Part shown: positions 27,208 through 35,592 of the stretch, piece by piece
Position numbering within the stretch: the stretch's first letter is position 1
Layout of the letters: the number at the start of each line of letters is the position of its first letter
From: an uncultured Tenacibaculum sp.
GTDB taxonomy: Bacteria; Bacteroidota; Bacteroidia; Flavobacteriales; Flavobacteriaceae
Length of the DNA stretch: 64,000 nt
Assembly (NCBI RefSeq): GCF_947494125.1
Contig: NZ_CANLTU010000015.1
Location: forward strand, 1-64,000
Direction of reading: 5' to 3'
The notes under the pieces: generated by a model
What the model saw: only the letters and a program-made list of their open reading frames with translations
What the model was told of the DNA's origin: nothing
Databases searched by the model: none
Translations under genes and position numbers: made by a program

Positions 27208-27789
27208 ATGAACGATTTTATTTTTTACTTTAAAATGGGCTTATTTCATGTACTAGACATAAGAGCCTATGATCATATTTTATTTCTAATTGTACTTGCT
27301 GTTGTTTATCAATTTAAACAATGGACAAAAGTATTATGGCTTATTACGCTGTTTACTATTGGACATTCTATAACCTTAGCGCTTTCTGCTTATGGAATAT
27401 TAAATGTTAGAGCAGATTTAATTGAATTTCTAATACCTTTAACCATATTTATTACTGGGTTAATGAATGTACTAACAGCTAAAAAAGCATCGGTAGGAAA
27501 AGAAAATCAGAATTTATTTTTTGCATTATTCTTCGGATTAATTCACGGGCTTGGGTTTTCTAACTATTTCAAAATTATGATTGGAAAAACTTCTGATAAA
27601 CTAGTGCCTTTATTAGAATTTGCATTAGGTGTAGAAGCTGCTCAAATAATTATTGTTTTAGCTATTTTATTAGTAGGATCGTTAGTACAATCAGTATTTG
27701 GAGTAAATCGTCGCGATTGGATTTTAATCATATCATCTATTGTAATTGGCTTTGCTTTTCAGATGATGATTAACCGAGTTTTTTGGTAA
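27208..27789 (+). CDS. HupE/UreJ family membrane protein
   Basis: 193 residues with about six membrane helices and histidine motifs of the family (GLFHVLDIRAYDHILFL, FTIGHSITLAL, GLIHGLGFSNYF). HupE/UreJ proteins are often metal (nickel) permease-like or hydrogenase/urease accessories, but no urease or hydrogenase genes are in view. The stand-alone form is common in Bacteroidota and its substrate is unknown. It lies directly behind the Lrp/AsnC gene. Confidence 0.85.
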   Translation: MNDFIFYFKMGLFHVLDIRAYDHILFLIVLAVVYQFKQWTKVLWLITLFTIGHSITLALSAYGILNVRADLIEFLIPLTIFITGLMNVLTAKKASVGKENQNLFFALFFGLIHGLGFSNYFKIMIGKTSDKLVPLLEFALGVEAAQIIIVLAILLVGSLVQSVFGVNRRDWILIISSIVIGFAFQMMINRVFW

Positions 27790-27855
27790 AAAATTAACGT
27801 CCAAACATCTTAATTCTAATTATATTAGCATAACACACAATTATCAAAATTACTC

Positions 27856-28284
27856 TTGAATAAAAAACAATTAAAATACGATAAGGCCTATTTAAAAATG
27901 GCTAAAGAATGGGGTAAATTATCTCATTGTAAGCGAAAACAAGTAGGAGCTCTTATTGTAAAAGACCGTATGATTATTTCTGACGGTTATAACGGAACAC
28001 CTTCTGGTTTTGAAAATTATTGTGAAGATGATGAAGGATACACTAAATGGTATGTTTTACATGCTGAAGCAAATGCAATTTTAAAGGTTGCTGCTTCTAC
28101 ACAATCATGTAAAGAGGCTACCTTATATATTACACTTTCTCCTTGCCAACAATGTAGTAAACTAATACATCAAGCAGGAATAAAGAGAGTTGTTTATGCT
28201 GAAGCATACAAAGATTCTTCTGGTGTAGGTTTTTTAGAAAAAGCTGGTGTTGAATTGACTTATTTACCTTATGAACAAAAATAA
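27856..28284 (+). CDS. dCMP deaminase family protein
   Basis: 142 residues from a TTG start, needed to include the conserved N-terminus YDKAYLKMAKEWGKLSHCKRK; the next ATG would cut into it. Zinc ligands are His69 (HAEANAI, with catalytic Glu71), Cys97 and Cys100 (SPCQQC). It probably deaminates dCMP to dUMP for thymidylate synthesis. The ctpA-like gene begins 14 bases before its stop, so the two are translated as a pair. Confidence 0.92.
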   Translation: MNKKQLKYDKAYLKMAKEWGKLSHCKRKQVGALIVKDRMIISDGYNGTPSGFENYCEDDEGYTKWYVLHAEANAILKVAASTQSCKEATLYITLSPCQQCSKLIHQAGIKRVVYAEAYKDSSGVGFLEKAGVELTYLPYEQK

Positions 28285-29833
28285 CTTACCTATATATTTA
28301 TCAATCGCTGTTGTTTTCGGTATTCTTATTGGAACTTTTTTTAGTGGTTCAAATTCAAACAATCTCATTGGTAAAAACTCATCTAATGAACGAAAAATCA
28401 AACGTCTTATAGATTATATAGATAATGATTATGTTGATAATGTTAATACAGATGAATTATTAGATGGCGCTATAACTGAGATGCTTGGGAAATTAGACCC
28501 ACATTCTGTTTATATCCCAAAAGAAAATCTCCAATTAGTTACCGAAAATATGCAAGGTAATTTTGTTGGTATTGGGGTTCAGTTTAGAATGATAGGTGAT
28601 ACTATTACCGTTATCTCTCCAATAAAAGGTGGGCCTAGTATTAAACAAGGAATTAAAGCAGGTGATAGAATTTTGTTAGCAAATAAAGACACTCTTTATG
28701 GTAAAAGGCTACAAACAGCACAAATAATGAAAGCCTTAAAAGGTAAACCTGACACTAAAGTAGACGTACAAATTTATAGAAAAACTAACGATAGTATTTT
28801 TAATGTAACCATTAATAGAGGAAAGGTAAATATTAAAAGTGTTGACGTTGCTTATATGCTAAACGACAGTATTGGTTATATAAAATTAGACCGTTTTGCT
28901 CGTAATACTTATAGAGAATTTAAAACTTCCTTAGACAGTCTTTTAGAAAACGGAATGACCGATTTAGTTTTAGATCTTCGAGGAAATGGTGGCGGTTTTA
29001 TTGATATTGCTAATAGTATTGTTGATGAATTCTTAGAAGATGAAAAACTGATTGTTTTTACCAAAAATAATAAAGGTGATGTTGTTGAATCTTTTGCTAC
29101 CGAAAAAGGAGATTTTGAAAAAGGTGGTTTGTATGTTTTAATTGATGAAAACTCTGCCTCTGCTTCAGAAATTGTTGCAGGTGCTTTACAAGACAATGAT
29201 AAAGGTATTATAATTGGACGTCGTTCTTTTGGAAAAGGATTGGTACAACAAGAAATGGATTTAGGTGATGGTTCTGCTGTTCGTTTAACCACTGCTAGGT
29301 ATTATACTCCTACTGGACGCTCTATTCAAAAACCATATAAAAAGAAAAATTCAACTTCTAACTATGATAGCGATATAAGAAATCGTTACTCAAATGGTGA
29401 ACTTTTTAATAGAGACAGTATAAAAACTATTGACAGTTTAAAATTTACAACCCCTAAAGGTAAAATTGTATATGGAGGGGGAGGAATTATCCCAGATCAT
29501 TTTGTTGCTGTAGATACAACAGCTTACATTCCAACAATATTTTTTAGGCCTTTAAATAACTTTGCCTTTAACTACGTTGACGGTAATCGTAAAAAACTTT
29601 CAAAAACTACGGTTAAAGACTTTATTAAAAACTTTGATAAGGACAATGCAATTTCTGATACGTTTATATCAAAATTTAAAGATTATAAGTTATCAGAAAA
29701 AACAAAAGAACAGCTAAAGAAAAATCTTAAAACACTTATAGCTCGAGAACTCTTTAGTGATGATGGTTTATATAAAGTAAATCAGCCTAATGATAAAATG
29801 CTTCAAAAAGTTTTTGAACTAGAACTTCAATAA
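28271..29833 (+). CDS. S41 family C-terminal processing peptidase
   Basis: 520 residues. One N-terminal membrane helix (about 8-25) is followed by a PDZ domain (about 90-175, with GNFVGIGVQF) and the S41 protease domain. The catalytic pair is Ser297 (NSASASEIV) and Lys322 (FGKGLVQQ), 25 residues apart as in Prc. It is exported to the periplasm, where such CtpA enzymes trim or degrade proteins from their C-termini. It overlaps the dCMP deaminase gene and ends at a terminator. Confidence 0.94.
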   Translation: MNKNNLPIYLSIAVVFGILIGTFFSGSNSNNLIGKNSSNERKIKRLIDYIDNDYVDNVNTDELLDGAITEMLGKLDPHSVYIPKENLQLVTENMQGNFVGIGVQFRMIGDTITVISPIKGGPSIKQGIKAGDRILLANKDTLYGKRLQTAQIMKALKGKPDTKVDVQIYRKTNDSIFNVTINRGKVNIKSVDVAYMLNDSIGYIKLDRFARNTYREFKTSLDSLLENGMTDLVLDLRGNGGGFIDIANSIVDEFLEDEKLIVFTKNNKGDVVESFATEKGDFEKGGLYVLIDENSASASEIVAGALQDNDKGIIIGRRSFGKGLVQQEMDLGDGSAVRLTTARYYTPTGRSIQKPYKKKNSTSNYDSDIRNRYSNGELFNRDSIKTIDSLKFTTPKGKIVYGGGGIIPDHFVAVDTTAYIPTIFFRPLNNFAFNYVDGNRKKLSKTTVKDFIKNFDKDNAISDTFISKFKDYKLSEKTKEQLKKNLKTLIARELFSDDGLYKVNQPNDKMLQKVFELELQ

Positions 29834-29840
29834 AAATAAG

Positions 29841-29869
29841 GCCTCGTAGATTTACGAGGCTTTTTTTTT
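29841..29869 (+). terminator. Intrinsic terminator after the S41 peptidase
   Basis: GCCTCGTA (29841-29848) and TACGAGGC (29853-29860), 4-base loop, then nine T. Confidence 0.93.
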
Positions 29870-29946
29870 GCAAAAAAAATAATATTAAATGTAACCTTTC
29901 TGTAAATTGATGGTTTTAAATATAGAAACTAATCAAAACTAACACA

Positions 29947-30492
29947 TTGAAACATCTAACTGATGAAGATTTAATGCTAGCAGTAGCCAATGGAAATTTG
30001 GATACCATGTCAATTTTATTTGACAGATATCATGTTCGTATCTATAATTTCTTTAATAAGATGATTCATAATAAAATGGTAAGTGAAGATTTAACTCAAG
30101 ATGTTTTTATTAAAATTTTAAAATATAGAACTTCTTATAAAAATGGAAATTTTGCTTCTTGGATCTATACTATAGCTAGAAATATATTTTCAACATATTA
30201 TCAAAAACAAAAAAAGGAGAGAACTAATATTATTGATGATGATAAACTTAATTCAGAAGAAGTAGAATCATCAGGAAATAACAAAGAGGAATTGGAACAT
30301 TTAAAAGTAGCATTATTACAACTTAGTAATTCAGATAGAGAATTAATTGTAATGCATCGCTATCAAGAAATAAAATACGAGCAAATTGCTGAAATAATAG
30401 GAAGTTCAGAAAATGCAGTAAAGGTTAAAGTGCATAGAGCATTAAAAAAATTAAAAAACATTTATTTTCAAACAGTAGGTAATGAAGTGTAA
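29947..30492 (+). CDS. ECF-type RNA polymerase sigma factor
   Basis: 181 residues from a TTG start (MKHLTDEDLMLAVANGN is the usual beginning in flavobacteria). Region 2 has LFDRYHVRIYNFFNKM and SEDLTQDVFIKILKYR; region 4 has YQEIKYEQIAEIIGSSENAVKVKVHRALKKL. It directs polymerase to stress promoters and is held by the anti-sigma encoded next (11-base overlap). A TGTAACCTTT at 29890 upstream could be an autoregulatory -35 site, but no clear -10 was found. The trigger is unknown. Confidence 0.92.
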   Translation: MKHLTDEDLMLAVANGNLDTMSILFDRYHVRIYNFFNKMIHNKMVSEDLTQDVFIKILKYRTSYKNGNFASWIYTIARNIFSTYYQKQKKERTNIIDDDKLNSEEVESSGNNKEELEHLKVALLQLSNSDRELIVMHRYQEIKYEQIAEIIGSSENAVKVKVHRALKKLKNIYFQTVGNEV

Positions 30493-31252
30493 CGATATAG
30501 AAAATAAACTTATAGATTATATTGAAGAGAATCTAACAAAAGAGGAGTCTTTAAAAATCAAAAAGCATATAGATGTTTGTACAATTTGTCAAAAAGAAGT
30601 TAATGAAATGCAACTCATTTTAGGTGTAATTGATAATGACTTAGAAGAAACACCTTCAAAAAACCTAAAACTTAATTTTGAAGCATTATTAAACGAAGAG
30701 AAAAAACAAACTAAAGTTATACCGCTTCAATCAAAAACAAGTTGGAAATCACACATACGTATTGCTGCAAGTATACTAATAGTTGTTAGTGCTTTTTTAA
30801 TAGGAAAACATCAATCTTCATCGAGTACTAGCCAATTAAGTTTAGCTGAACAACAAAAAATTAAAGAAGAAAACCAAGTATTAGCTTTATTAGAAAATCA
30901 ATCGGCTAGCCAAAGGATTTTAGCTGTAAGTAACGCTGAAAAATTTTCAAAAAATGACACAAAAATAATTGATGCTCTTATAAATAAATTATTTAATGAC
31001 GAGAATGTAAATGTGCGATTAGCTGCAGCAGAAGCATTATCTAAATTCTCTACATTAGAAAAAGTAAAAGCAGCATTAATAAAATCGCTAGAAACAGAGA
31101 AAACACCCTCAATGCAAATTGAGTTAATTCAAATCTTAGGGAATATTCAAGAAAAAAGAGCGCTCGAACCTATGAGAGAATTATTAGAAAATGAAGAAAC
31201 ACCTAATTACGTAAAACAAGAATTACAATATAACATACCAAATTTATTGTAA
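30482..31252 (+). CDS. Zinc-type anti-sigma factor with membrane helix and HEAT-like C-terminus
   Basis: 256 residues. The N-terminal ZAS motif is HxxxCxxC (His29, Cys33, Cys36), which binds the sigma factor. A membrane helix spans about 93-108. Beyond a Ser/Gln linker, residues about 135-256 form HEAT-like repeats (VNVRLAAAEALSKF, PSMQIELIQILGNIQEKRALEPM), placed in the periplasm, where they could sense a signal or the DUF4097 proteins. It overlaps the sigma gene by 11 bases and is followed 17 bases later by the first DUF4097 gene. Confidence 0.9.
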   Translation: MKCNDIENKLIDYIEENLTKEESLKIKKHIDVCTICQKEVNEMQLILGVIDNDLEETPSKNLKLNFEALLNEEKKQTKVIPLQSKTSWKSHIRIAASILIVVSAFLIGKHQSSSSTSQLSLAEQQKIKEENQVLALLENQSASQRILAVSNAEKFSKNDTKIIDALINKLFNDENVNVRLAAAEALSKFSTLEKVKAALIKSLETEKTPSMQIELIQILGNIQEKRALEPMRELLENEETPNYVKQELQYNIPNLL

Positions 31253-31269
31253 AAAAACATATCAGAATC

Positions 31270-32121
31270 ATGAAAAAAATTATCTTATTATTACTATTAA
31301 TAACTGGAGTTGTAACAGCTCAAAATAAAGAATACAAACACTCTTTATCTGGAATTAAAAAAGTTCGTTTTGAAACAAATACTAAAACTAAAATCATAGT
31401 AGGTTCTAGCAACTCTTTAGTTCTTAAAAACTACAAACATTCACATGATGATTGTGATAACTGCGATCATGATGGTGATCATGACAATGACCATGAGAAT
31501 ACACATTGGTCTAATAATCATAACAAAAAAATTAAAACAAAAGAGGATAAACGAAAAGGGTTAACTGCTATTTATCCGGGTGGTAAGGACAATACTAATG
31601 GGTTTGGGTTTTCAGTGGAAAAAGAAGGAAATGTACTTATTGTTAGAGATTTAAAATCTCATTTCCAACGTCACGGAATTCAACTAGAATTACCAAAAAA
31701 CATTAATATTTCTGTTGATACAGGTAACTTAGGGAGCGTCGAAGTTGAAGGTTTCACTTCTGAAGTTGAAGCTAATACTAATGTAGGAAAAATTACCATG
31801 AAAGATGTTACGGGTCCAATAACGGCGCATTCTAGCGTTGGTGCAATAAACATAGAATTTTCTAAAGTGAGTCAATCATCACCAATCACAATCAGCTCTT
31901 CAGTAAGTGAAATTGACATTGCAATTCCAGCTAGTACAAAAGCCGATTTAGATATAAAAACAAACGGAACAGTATACACAAACTTCGATATTAAAATTCC
32001 AACTAAAAAAGGAATGAAAAATATTAGCGGAACAAAGAAAATACAAAGTTCAATTAATAATGGAGGGGTGAAAATTAAATTAAAATCATCAATGGGTAAT
32101 ATTTATTTACGTAAAAAATAA
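31270..32121 (+). CDS. Secreted DUF4097-type beta-repeat protein with His/Asp/Cys-rich loop
   Basis: 283 residues, signal peptide 1-18 (VTAQ). The body is a strand-repeat (ISVDTGNLGSVEVEGF, GKITMKDVTGPITAHSSVG, GNIYLRKK) as in DUF4097 putative adhesins. Residues 57-84 are a striking metal-binding-like run with His57, His59, Cys62, Cys65, His67, His71, His75, His79 and His84 among many aspartates. It lies in the ECF/anti-sigma operon, so it is probably made under envelope stress. The role is unknown; metal binding is inferred. Confidence 0.83.
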   Translation: MKKIILLLLLITGVVTAQNKEYKHSLSGIKKVRFETNTKTKIIVGSSNSLVLKNYKHSHDDCDNCDHDGDHDNDHENTHWSNNHNKKIKTKEDKRKGLTAIYPGGKDNTNGFGFSVEKEGNVLIVRDLKSHFQRHGIQLELPKNINISVDTGNLGSVEVEGFTSEVEANTNVGKITMKDVTGPITAHSSVGAINIEFSKVSQSSPITISSSVSEIDIAIPASTKADLDIKTNGTVYTNFDIKIPTKKGMKNISGTKKIQSSINNGGVKIKLKSSMGNIYLRKK

Positions 32122-32163
32122 CCCTCCAAAAAAATAATCTACACATAACTTAAAACATTACTA

Positions 32164-32898
32164 ATGAAAAGAATACTCTTCTTCATAGGATTACTATTGA
32201 CTTTTAGTAACCTAGCAGCACAGAAAAAAATTACTAAAAACATAAAAGCATCAGGAATTAATGAAGTTTATGTTCATGCAAAATTTGCCGATAAAATTGA
32301 AGTAAAAAATTGGAATAAAAACGAAGTATCTGTTCAAGCTACTGTAAATATTAACGACAATAAGGATAATAATTATTTTAGTTTAAAAGAAGACAAAATA
32401 GGCACAACCTACACTATAAAATCTAATTATGGTGAACTATTTAAAAAACATAAAAAGGGAGTAACGATAACTCATAACGGTAATGGATGCAATGGCTATA
32501 ATCATTGTACAAACCATAACGAAATGAAAATAAGCTATATTATTTATGCTCCCAAAAACATGAAATTAAAAATAAAAAGTATTTCTGGAAGTGTTGATGC
32601 TTTAACCTATAATGGTAAACTTACTTTAGATTTAATTAGCGGGAACATTACTGTGAAAAAACATTCTAAAAACATGAATTTAAAAACGATTAGTGGTGAT
32701 ATTGATGTTGTTGTTTCTGATGCTGAATTTAAAGCTGAAACTTTAACTGGTACTGTATATTCCGATTTAGATATTGACTTTAATAAAAACAGAAAGAAAT
32801 CTTACGGAAGTCAAAAAATATATGGGACTGTAAAAAACGGAACAGCTTCTTTAAAATTAAAAACGATTAGTGGTGATATTTTCTTACGAAAAATATAA
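32164..32898 (+). CDS. Secreted DUF4097-type beta-repeat protein, second copy
   Basis: 244 residues, signal peptide 1-20 (NLAAQ). The same repeat fold is visible (LKIKSISGSVDALTYNGKL, LISGNITVKKHS, LKTISGDIFLRKI). A loop at 96-118 holds His96, His104, Cys109, His114, Cys115 and His118, in a position like the richer loop of its neighbour. It is the last gene of the ECF operon (42 bases after the previous gene) and is followed by a terminator-like hairpin. Confidence 0.83.
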   Translation: MKRILFFIGLLLTFSNLAAQKKITKNIKASGINEVYVHAKFADKIEVKNWNKNEVSVQATVNINDNKDNNYFSLKEDKIGTTYTIKSNYGELFKKHKKGVTITHNGNGCNGYNHCTNHNEMKISYIIYAPKNMKLKIKSISGSVDALTYNGKLTLDLISGNITVKKHSKNMNLKTISGDIDVVVSDAEFKAETLTGTVYSDLDIDFNKNRKKSYGSQKIYGTVKNGTASLKLKTISGDIFLRKI

Positions 32899-32919
32899 AT
32901 TTTTCTCTCATTATATATT

Positions 32920-32954
32920 AAACAGTTATTCTTTTGGGAGTAGCTGTTTTTTCT
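32920..32954 (+). terminator. Likely terminator of the ECF-DUF4097 operon
   Basis: AAACAG (32920-32925) pairs with CTGTTT (32944-32949), with G-T extended pairing inward and a T run after. The loop is long, so confidence is moderate. Confidence 0.6.
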
Positions 32955-32989
32955 TTTAAATTGATGTCCTTAAAGTTTATTTTAAAAAG

Positions 32990-33017
32990 TGTCCTCTTTA
33001 TAATTTCGACATACGTC
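32990..33017 (+). promoter_or_regulatory. Candidate ECF42-type autoregulated promoter
   Basis: TGTCCT at 32990-32995, 18-base spacer, CGTC at 33014-33017, resembling the TGTCGA / CGTC pattern reported for ECF42 sigma factors. A second TGTCCT lies 25 bases upstream (32965). It is 30 bases before the YciI gene. The assignment is by resemblance only. Confidence 0.45.
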
Positions 33018-33047
33018 TTAATAGTAAATAACTTAAAACCTTAATTT

Positions 33048-33395
33048 ATGAAAAATTTTATGATGATTTTTATCGGTAAAGAATATATCGATTTAGGACT
33101 TTCAGAAGAAGATGTGCAAGCAAGAATGGAGAAGTGGTTTGCTTGGGGCAACAAAATGGAACAAGCCGGTGTTTTACGTGGTGGAGAAGCATTAACTCCT
33201 CAAATAAGACGTGTTGTTGGAAAAAATAGAACGGTTACAGATTTAACATCTGCAGATGTTAAGGAAATTGTTGGCGGATATTATTTAGTAGCTGCTAAAG
33301 ATTTTGACGAAGCACAAGAGATTGCACAAGATTTTCCAGATTATGATCTTGGGAATACTGTAGAAATTCGTGAAATCATGGTATTTGACAAATAA
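33048..33395 (+). CDS. YciI family (DGPF-type) protein
   Basis: 115 residues, cytosolic. The alpha/beta YciI fold is suggested by MIFIGKEYIDLGLSEEDV, WFAWGNKMEQAGVL and GGYYLVAAKDFDEAQEIAQD. Such DGPF proteins are the conserved neighbours of ECF42 sigma factors, and the sigma gene overlaps its stop by one base (TAATG). Neither an enzymatic activity nor a ligand is known. It is the likely main target of the sigma factor. Confidence 0.9.
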   Translation: MKNFMMIFIGKEYIDLGLSEEDVQARMEKWFAWGNKMEQAGVLRGGEALTPQIRRVVGKNRTVTDLTSADVKEIVGGYYLVAAKDFDEAQEIAQDFPDYDLGNTVEIREIMVFDK

Positions 33396-34633
33396 TGAAA
33401 CACACGCACATAGATCATCTTTTCCGCCATCACAGCGGAAAGATGGTTTCTGTTTTAACTCGAATCTTTGGTCTTTCTAACTTAGAAATTATAGAGGATG
33501 CTATTCAAGATACTTTTTTAAAAGCTAGTATTAATTGGCAAACCAAACAACCAGAAAATCCAGAAGCATGGCTAACTCAAGTTGCTAAAAATAGAGTTTT
33601 AGATCTTTTTAGAAAACTTAAAGCAGAACAGAAGTATTTTCCCGAATTTAAAAATGGAATAGAAGCTATAACTATTAATGAGCTTTTCTTAGACTCTGAA
33701 ATTGAAGACGCTCAACTTCGTATGATTTTTACTGCTTGCCATCCTAATTTAGCTCCAAGAGATAGAATTACTTTTGCTTTAAAAACTATTTCTGGGTTTA
33801 GTACTAAAGAAATTGCATCTGCTTTACTAACAAAAGAGGAAACTATTAAAAAACGTCTACTAAGGGCTCGGAAAATTATAAAAAAAACAAAATTAGAGTT
33901 TAAAATTCCTCAAGGAAATGAGTTGCCAAATCGTATTGATAGTGTTTTAGAAGTACTCTACCTCATCTTTAACGAAGGCTTTCACTCAAATAAAAAAGAA
34001 ATTTTAGTACGTAAAGAATTATGTGGTGAGGCCATGCGTTTATGTAAGAGCTTATTAAAAAATAAACATACCAATATTTCTGCTAGTTATGCCTTATTTG
34101 GCTTAATGTGTTTTCATGCTGCACGTTTAGATGCCAAAATAAATACAGAAAATGAACTATTAGATTTAAAGAAACAAGATAGAAATAAATGGTCTTTTCC
34201 CTTAATTCAATTAGGTAATGCAATGATGAATAAAGCTGTAGAAGAAAATGAATTTTCAATATATCATTATGAAGCAGCCATAATTGCCGAACACATTAAA
34301 GCTTCAAGCTTTAAACAAACTAATTGGAGTAAAATATTACAATGGTATCAATTCTTATACAAACTGCAACCAAACCCTTCTCATTTACTTAGCATGGCTG
34401 TAGTTTGCTTACAAAACAAGAACTACATAAAAGCGAATTACTATTTTGATCAATTACAACCAGAAATACTAGAGCAACGTTCTTATTTATTTTATAGTGC
34501 TAAAGCTGATTATTATAACGAAATAAAGAATAAAAAAGAAGCGCTAAAAAATATAACAATTGCAATAAAAAAAGTAACTAATAAATTCGAAAAAGAGTAT
34601 TTAGAAAAGAAAAAAACATCATTATTAAGCTAA
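33395..34633 (+). CDS. ECF42-type RNA polymerase sigma factor with long C-terminal helical domain
   Basis: 412 residues. Sigma regions 2 and 4 fill about 1-170 (LEIIEDAIQDTFLKA, NPEAWLTQVAKNRVLDLFR, FSTKEIASALLTKEETIKKR). The remaining 240 residues are helical (VLYLIFNEGFHS is a hallmark) with TPR-like character. ECF42 proteins lack a classic anti-sigma and use this extension for control. Translation is coupled to the YciI gene. Confidence 0.92.
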   Translation: MKHTHIDHLFRHHSGKMVSVLTRIFGLSNLEIIEDAIQDTFLKASINWQTKQPENPEAWLTQVAKNRVLDLFRKLKAEQKYFPEFKNGIEAITINELFLDSEIEDAQLRMIFTACHPNLAPRDRITFALKTISGFSTKEIASALLTKEETIKKRLLRARKIIKKTKLEFKIPQGNELPNRIDSVLEVLYLIFNEGFHSNKKEILVRKELCGEAMRLCKSLLKNKHTNISASYALFGLMCFHAARLDAKINTENELLDLKKQDRNKWSFPLIQLGNAMMNKAVEENEFSIYHYEAAIIAEHIKASSFKQTNWSKILQWYQFLYKLQPNPSHLLSMAVVCLQNKNYIKANYYFDQLQPEILEQRSYLFYSAKADYYNEIKNKKEALKNITIAIKKVTNKFEKEYLEKKKTSLLS

Positions 34634-34680
34634 TTTTCTTTTTAAAAAGTATAAATTCGTTTGTATTCAAAAAAATATAA

Positions 34681-35022
34681 ATGGTAAACAATCATATAAA
34701 CTACGTTGAATTTAAAGCGAAAGATTTAGAAGACATAAAACAATTTTACTCTAAAGCTTTTGAATGGACTTTTACGGATTATGGTCCAACTTATATTGCT
34801 TTTTCTAGTAGTGGTTTTGAAGGTGGTTTTGAAAAAACAGAACAAAACATTAATAATGGTGCCTTAATAGTTTTATACCATGAAAATCTAGAAGAAATAA
34901 AAGATCAAATTATTAAATTAGATGGAATTATTTCAACAGATATTTTTTCTTTTCCTGGCGGAAAAAGATTTCATTTTATAGATCCTTCTGGAAACGAATT
35001 AGCCATTTGGTCCGATAAATAA
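34681..35022 (+). CDS. VOC superfamily (glyoxalase/bleomycin-resistance fold) protein
   Basis: 113 residues with the beta-alpha-beta-beta-beta pattern of one VOC domain: INYVEFKAKDLEDIKQFYSKAFEW, then FPGGKRFHFIDPSGNELAIW at the C-terminus. Metal ligand positions are plausible but not secure. These small proteins vary widely in substrate. It lies 47 bases after the ECF42 gene and may belong to its unit, as VOC and YciI genes often accompany ECF42. It converges with the MOSC gene. Confidence 0.85.
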   Translation: MVNNHINYVEFKAKDLEDIKQFYSKAFEWTFTDYGPTYIAFSSSGFEGGFEKTEQNINNGALIVLYHENLEEIKDQIIKLDGIISTDIFSFPGGKRFHFIDPSGNELAIWSDK

Positions 35023-35026
35023 CTAA

Positions 35027-35584
35027 TTACATCCCTTTTTTAGCGCGCTTTTCTTGATACACTTCTGCTATTGTAGGATTATCTGAATGAGATTTTATAA
35101 GTGTAAACTCATCTCCCGATTTTACAAGACCGGTTTGTAGTATTTTAAAATAAACTCCAGGGTAATCTTTTTGCCAAAATTGCTTTACAATTTTCATGTT
35201 GTTAAATCGAACCCCTAATTTCATACATGGTTGACGTGGTTTCGTAACCTCTAAAATAGTTTCACCTACTTTATAAGTATCGCCTATATGAATTTTAGAT
35301 TCATCCAAGTCATCAATAGTTAGGTTTTCCCCAAACATTCCATATTGCCAATCTAAATTAGGATATAATTCTTTCCAATACTTATAGTGTTTTTCTGAAT
35401 ATCCATACACAGCTTGGTCTATACCCCCATGATGTTCTCTATCACAAACAGCATCTCCTCTTACATCTTCTACATCTAAAAAAATAGGTTCATCTACGGA
35501 AAACTTGAAAATACCAGTAGTTATTAATTTTCCCTTCCAATCAACCTCTTTTCGATCCCCTAAATTTGTTGATATAATTTTCAT
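35027..35584 (-). CDS. MOSC domain protein
   Basis: 185 residues. The MOSC core includes VRGDAVCDREHHGGIDQAVY, MFGENLTI and the conserved cysteine in TKPRQPCMKLG, which handles sulfur in family members such as YiiM and the C-terminus of Moco sulfurase. The substrate may be a molybdenum-cofactor-linked or N-hydroxylated compound, but that is not known here. It is encoded 8 bases after the GH3 gene on the same strand and may be co-transcribed. Confidence 0.9.
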   Translation of the reverse strand: MKIISTNLGDRKEVDWKGKLITTGIFKFSVDEPIFLDVEDVRGDAVCDREHHGGIDQAVYGYSEKHYKYWKELYPNLDWQYGMFGENLTIDDLDESKIHIGDTYKVGETILEVTKPRQPCMKLGVRFNNMKIVKQFWQKDYPGVYFKILQTGLVKSGDEFTLIKSHSDNPTIAEVYQEKRAKKGM

Positions 35585-35592
35585 TTGTTCTT

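Noticed and set aside
28909..29292. 127-codon open frame antisense to the S41 peptidase
   Set aside because: It lies wholly inside a strongly conserved gene and has the composition of a complementary-strand shadow.
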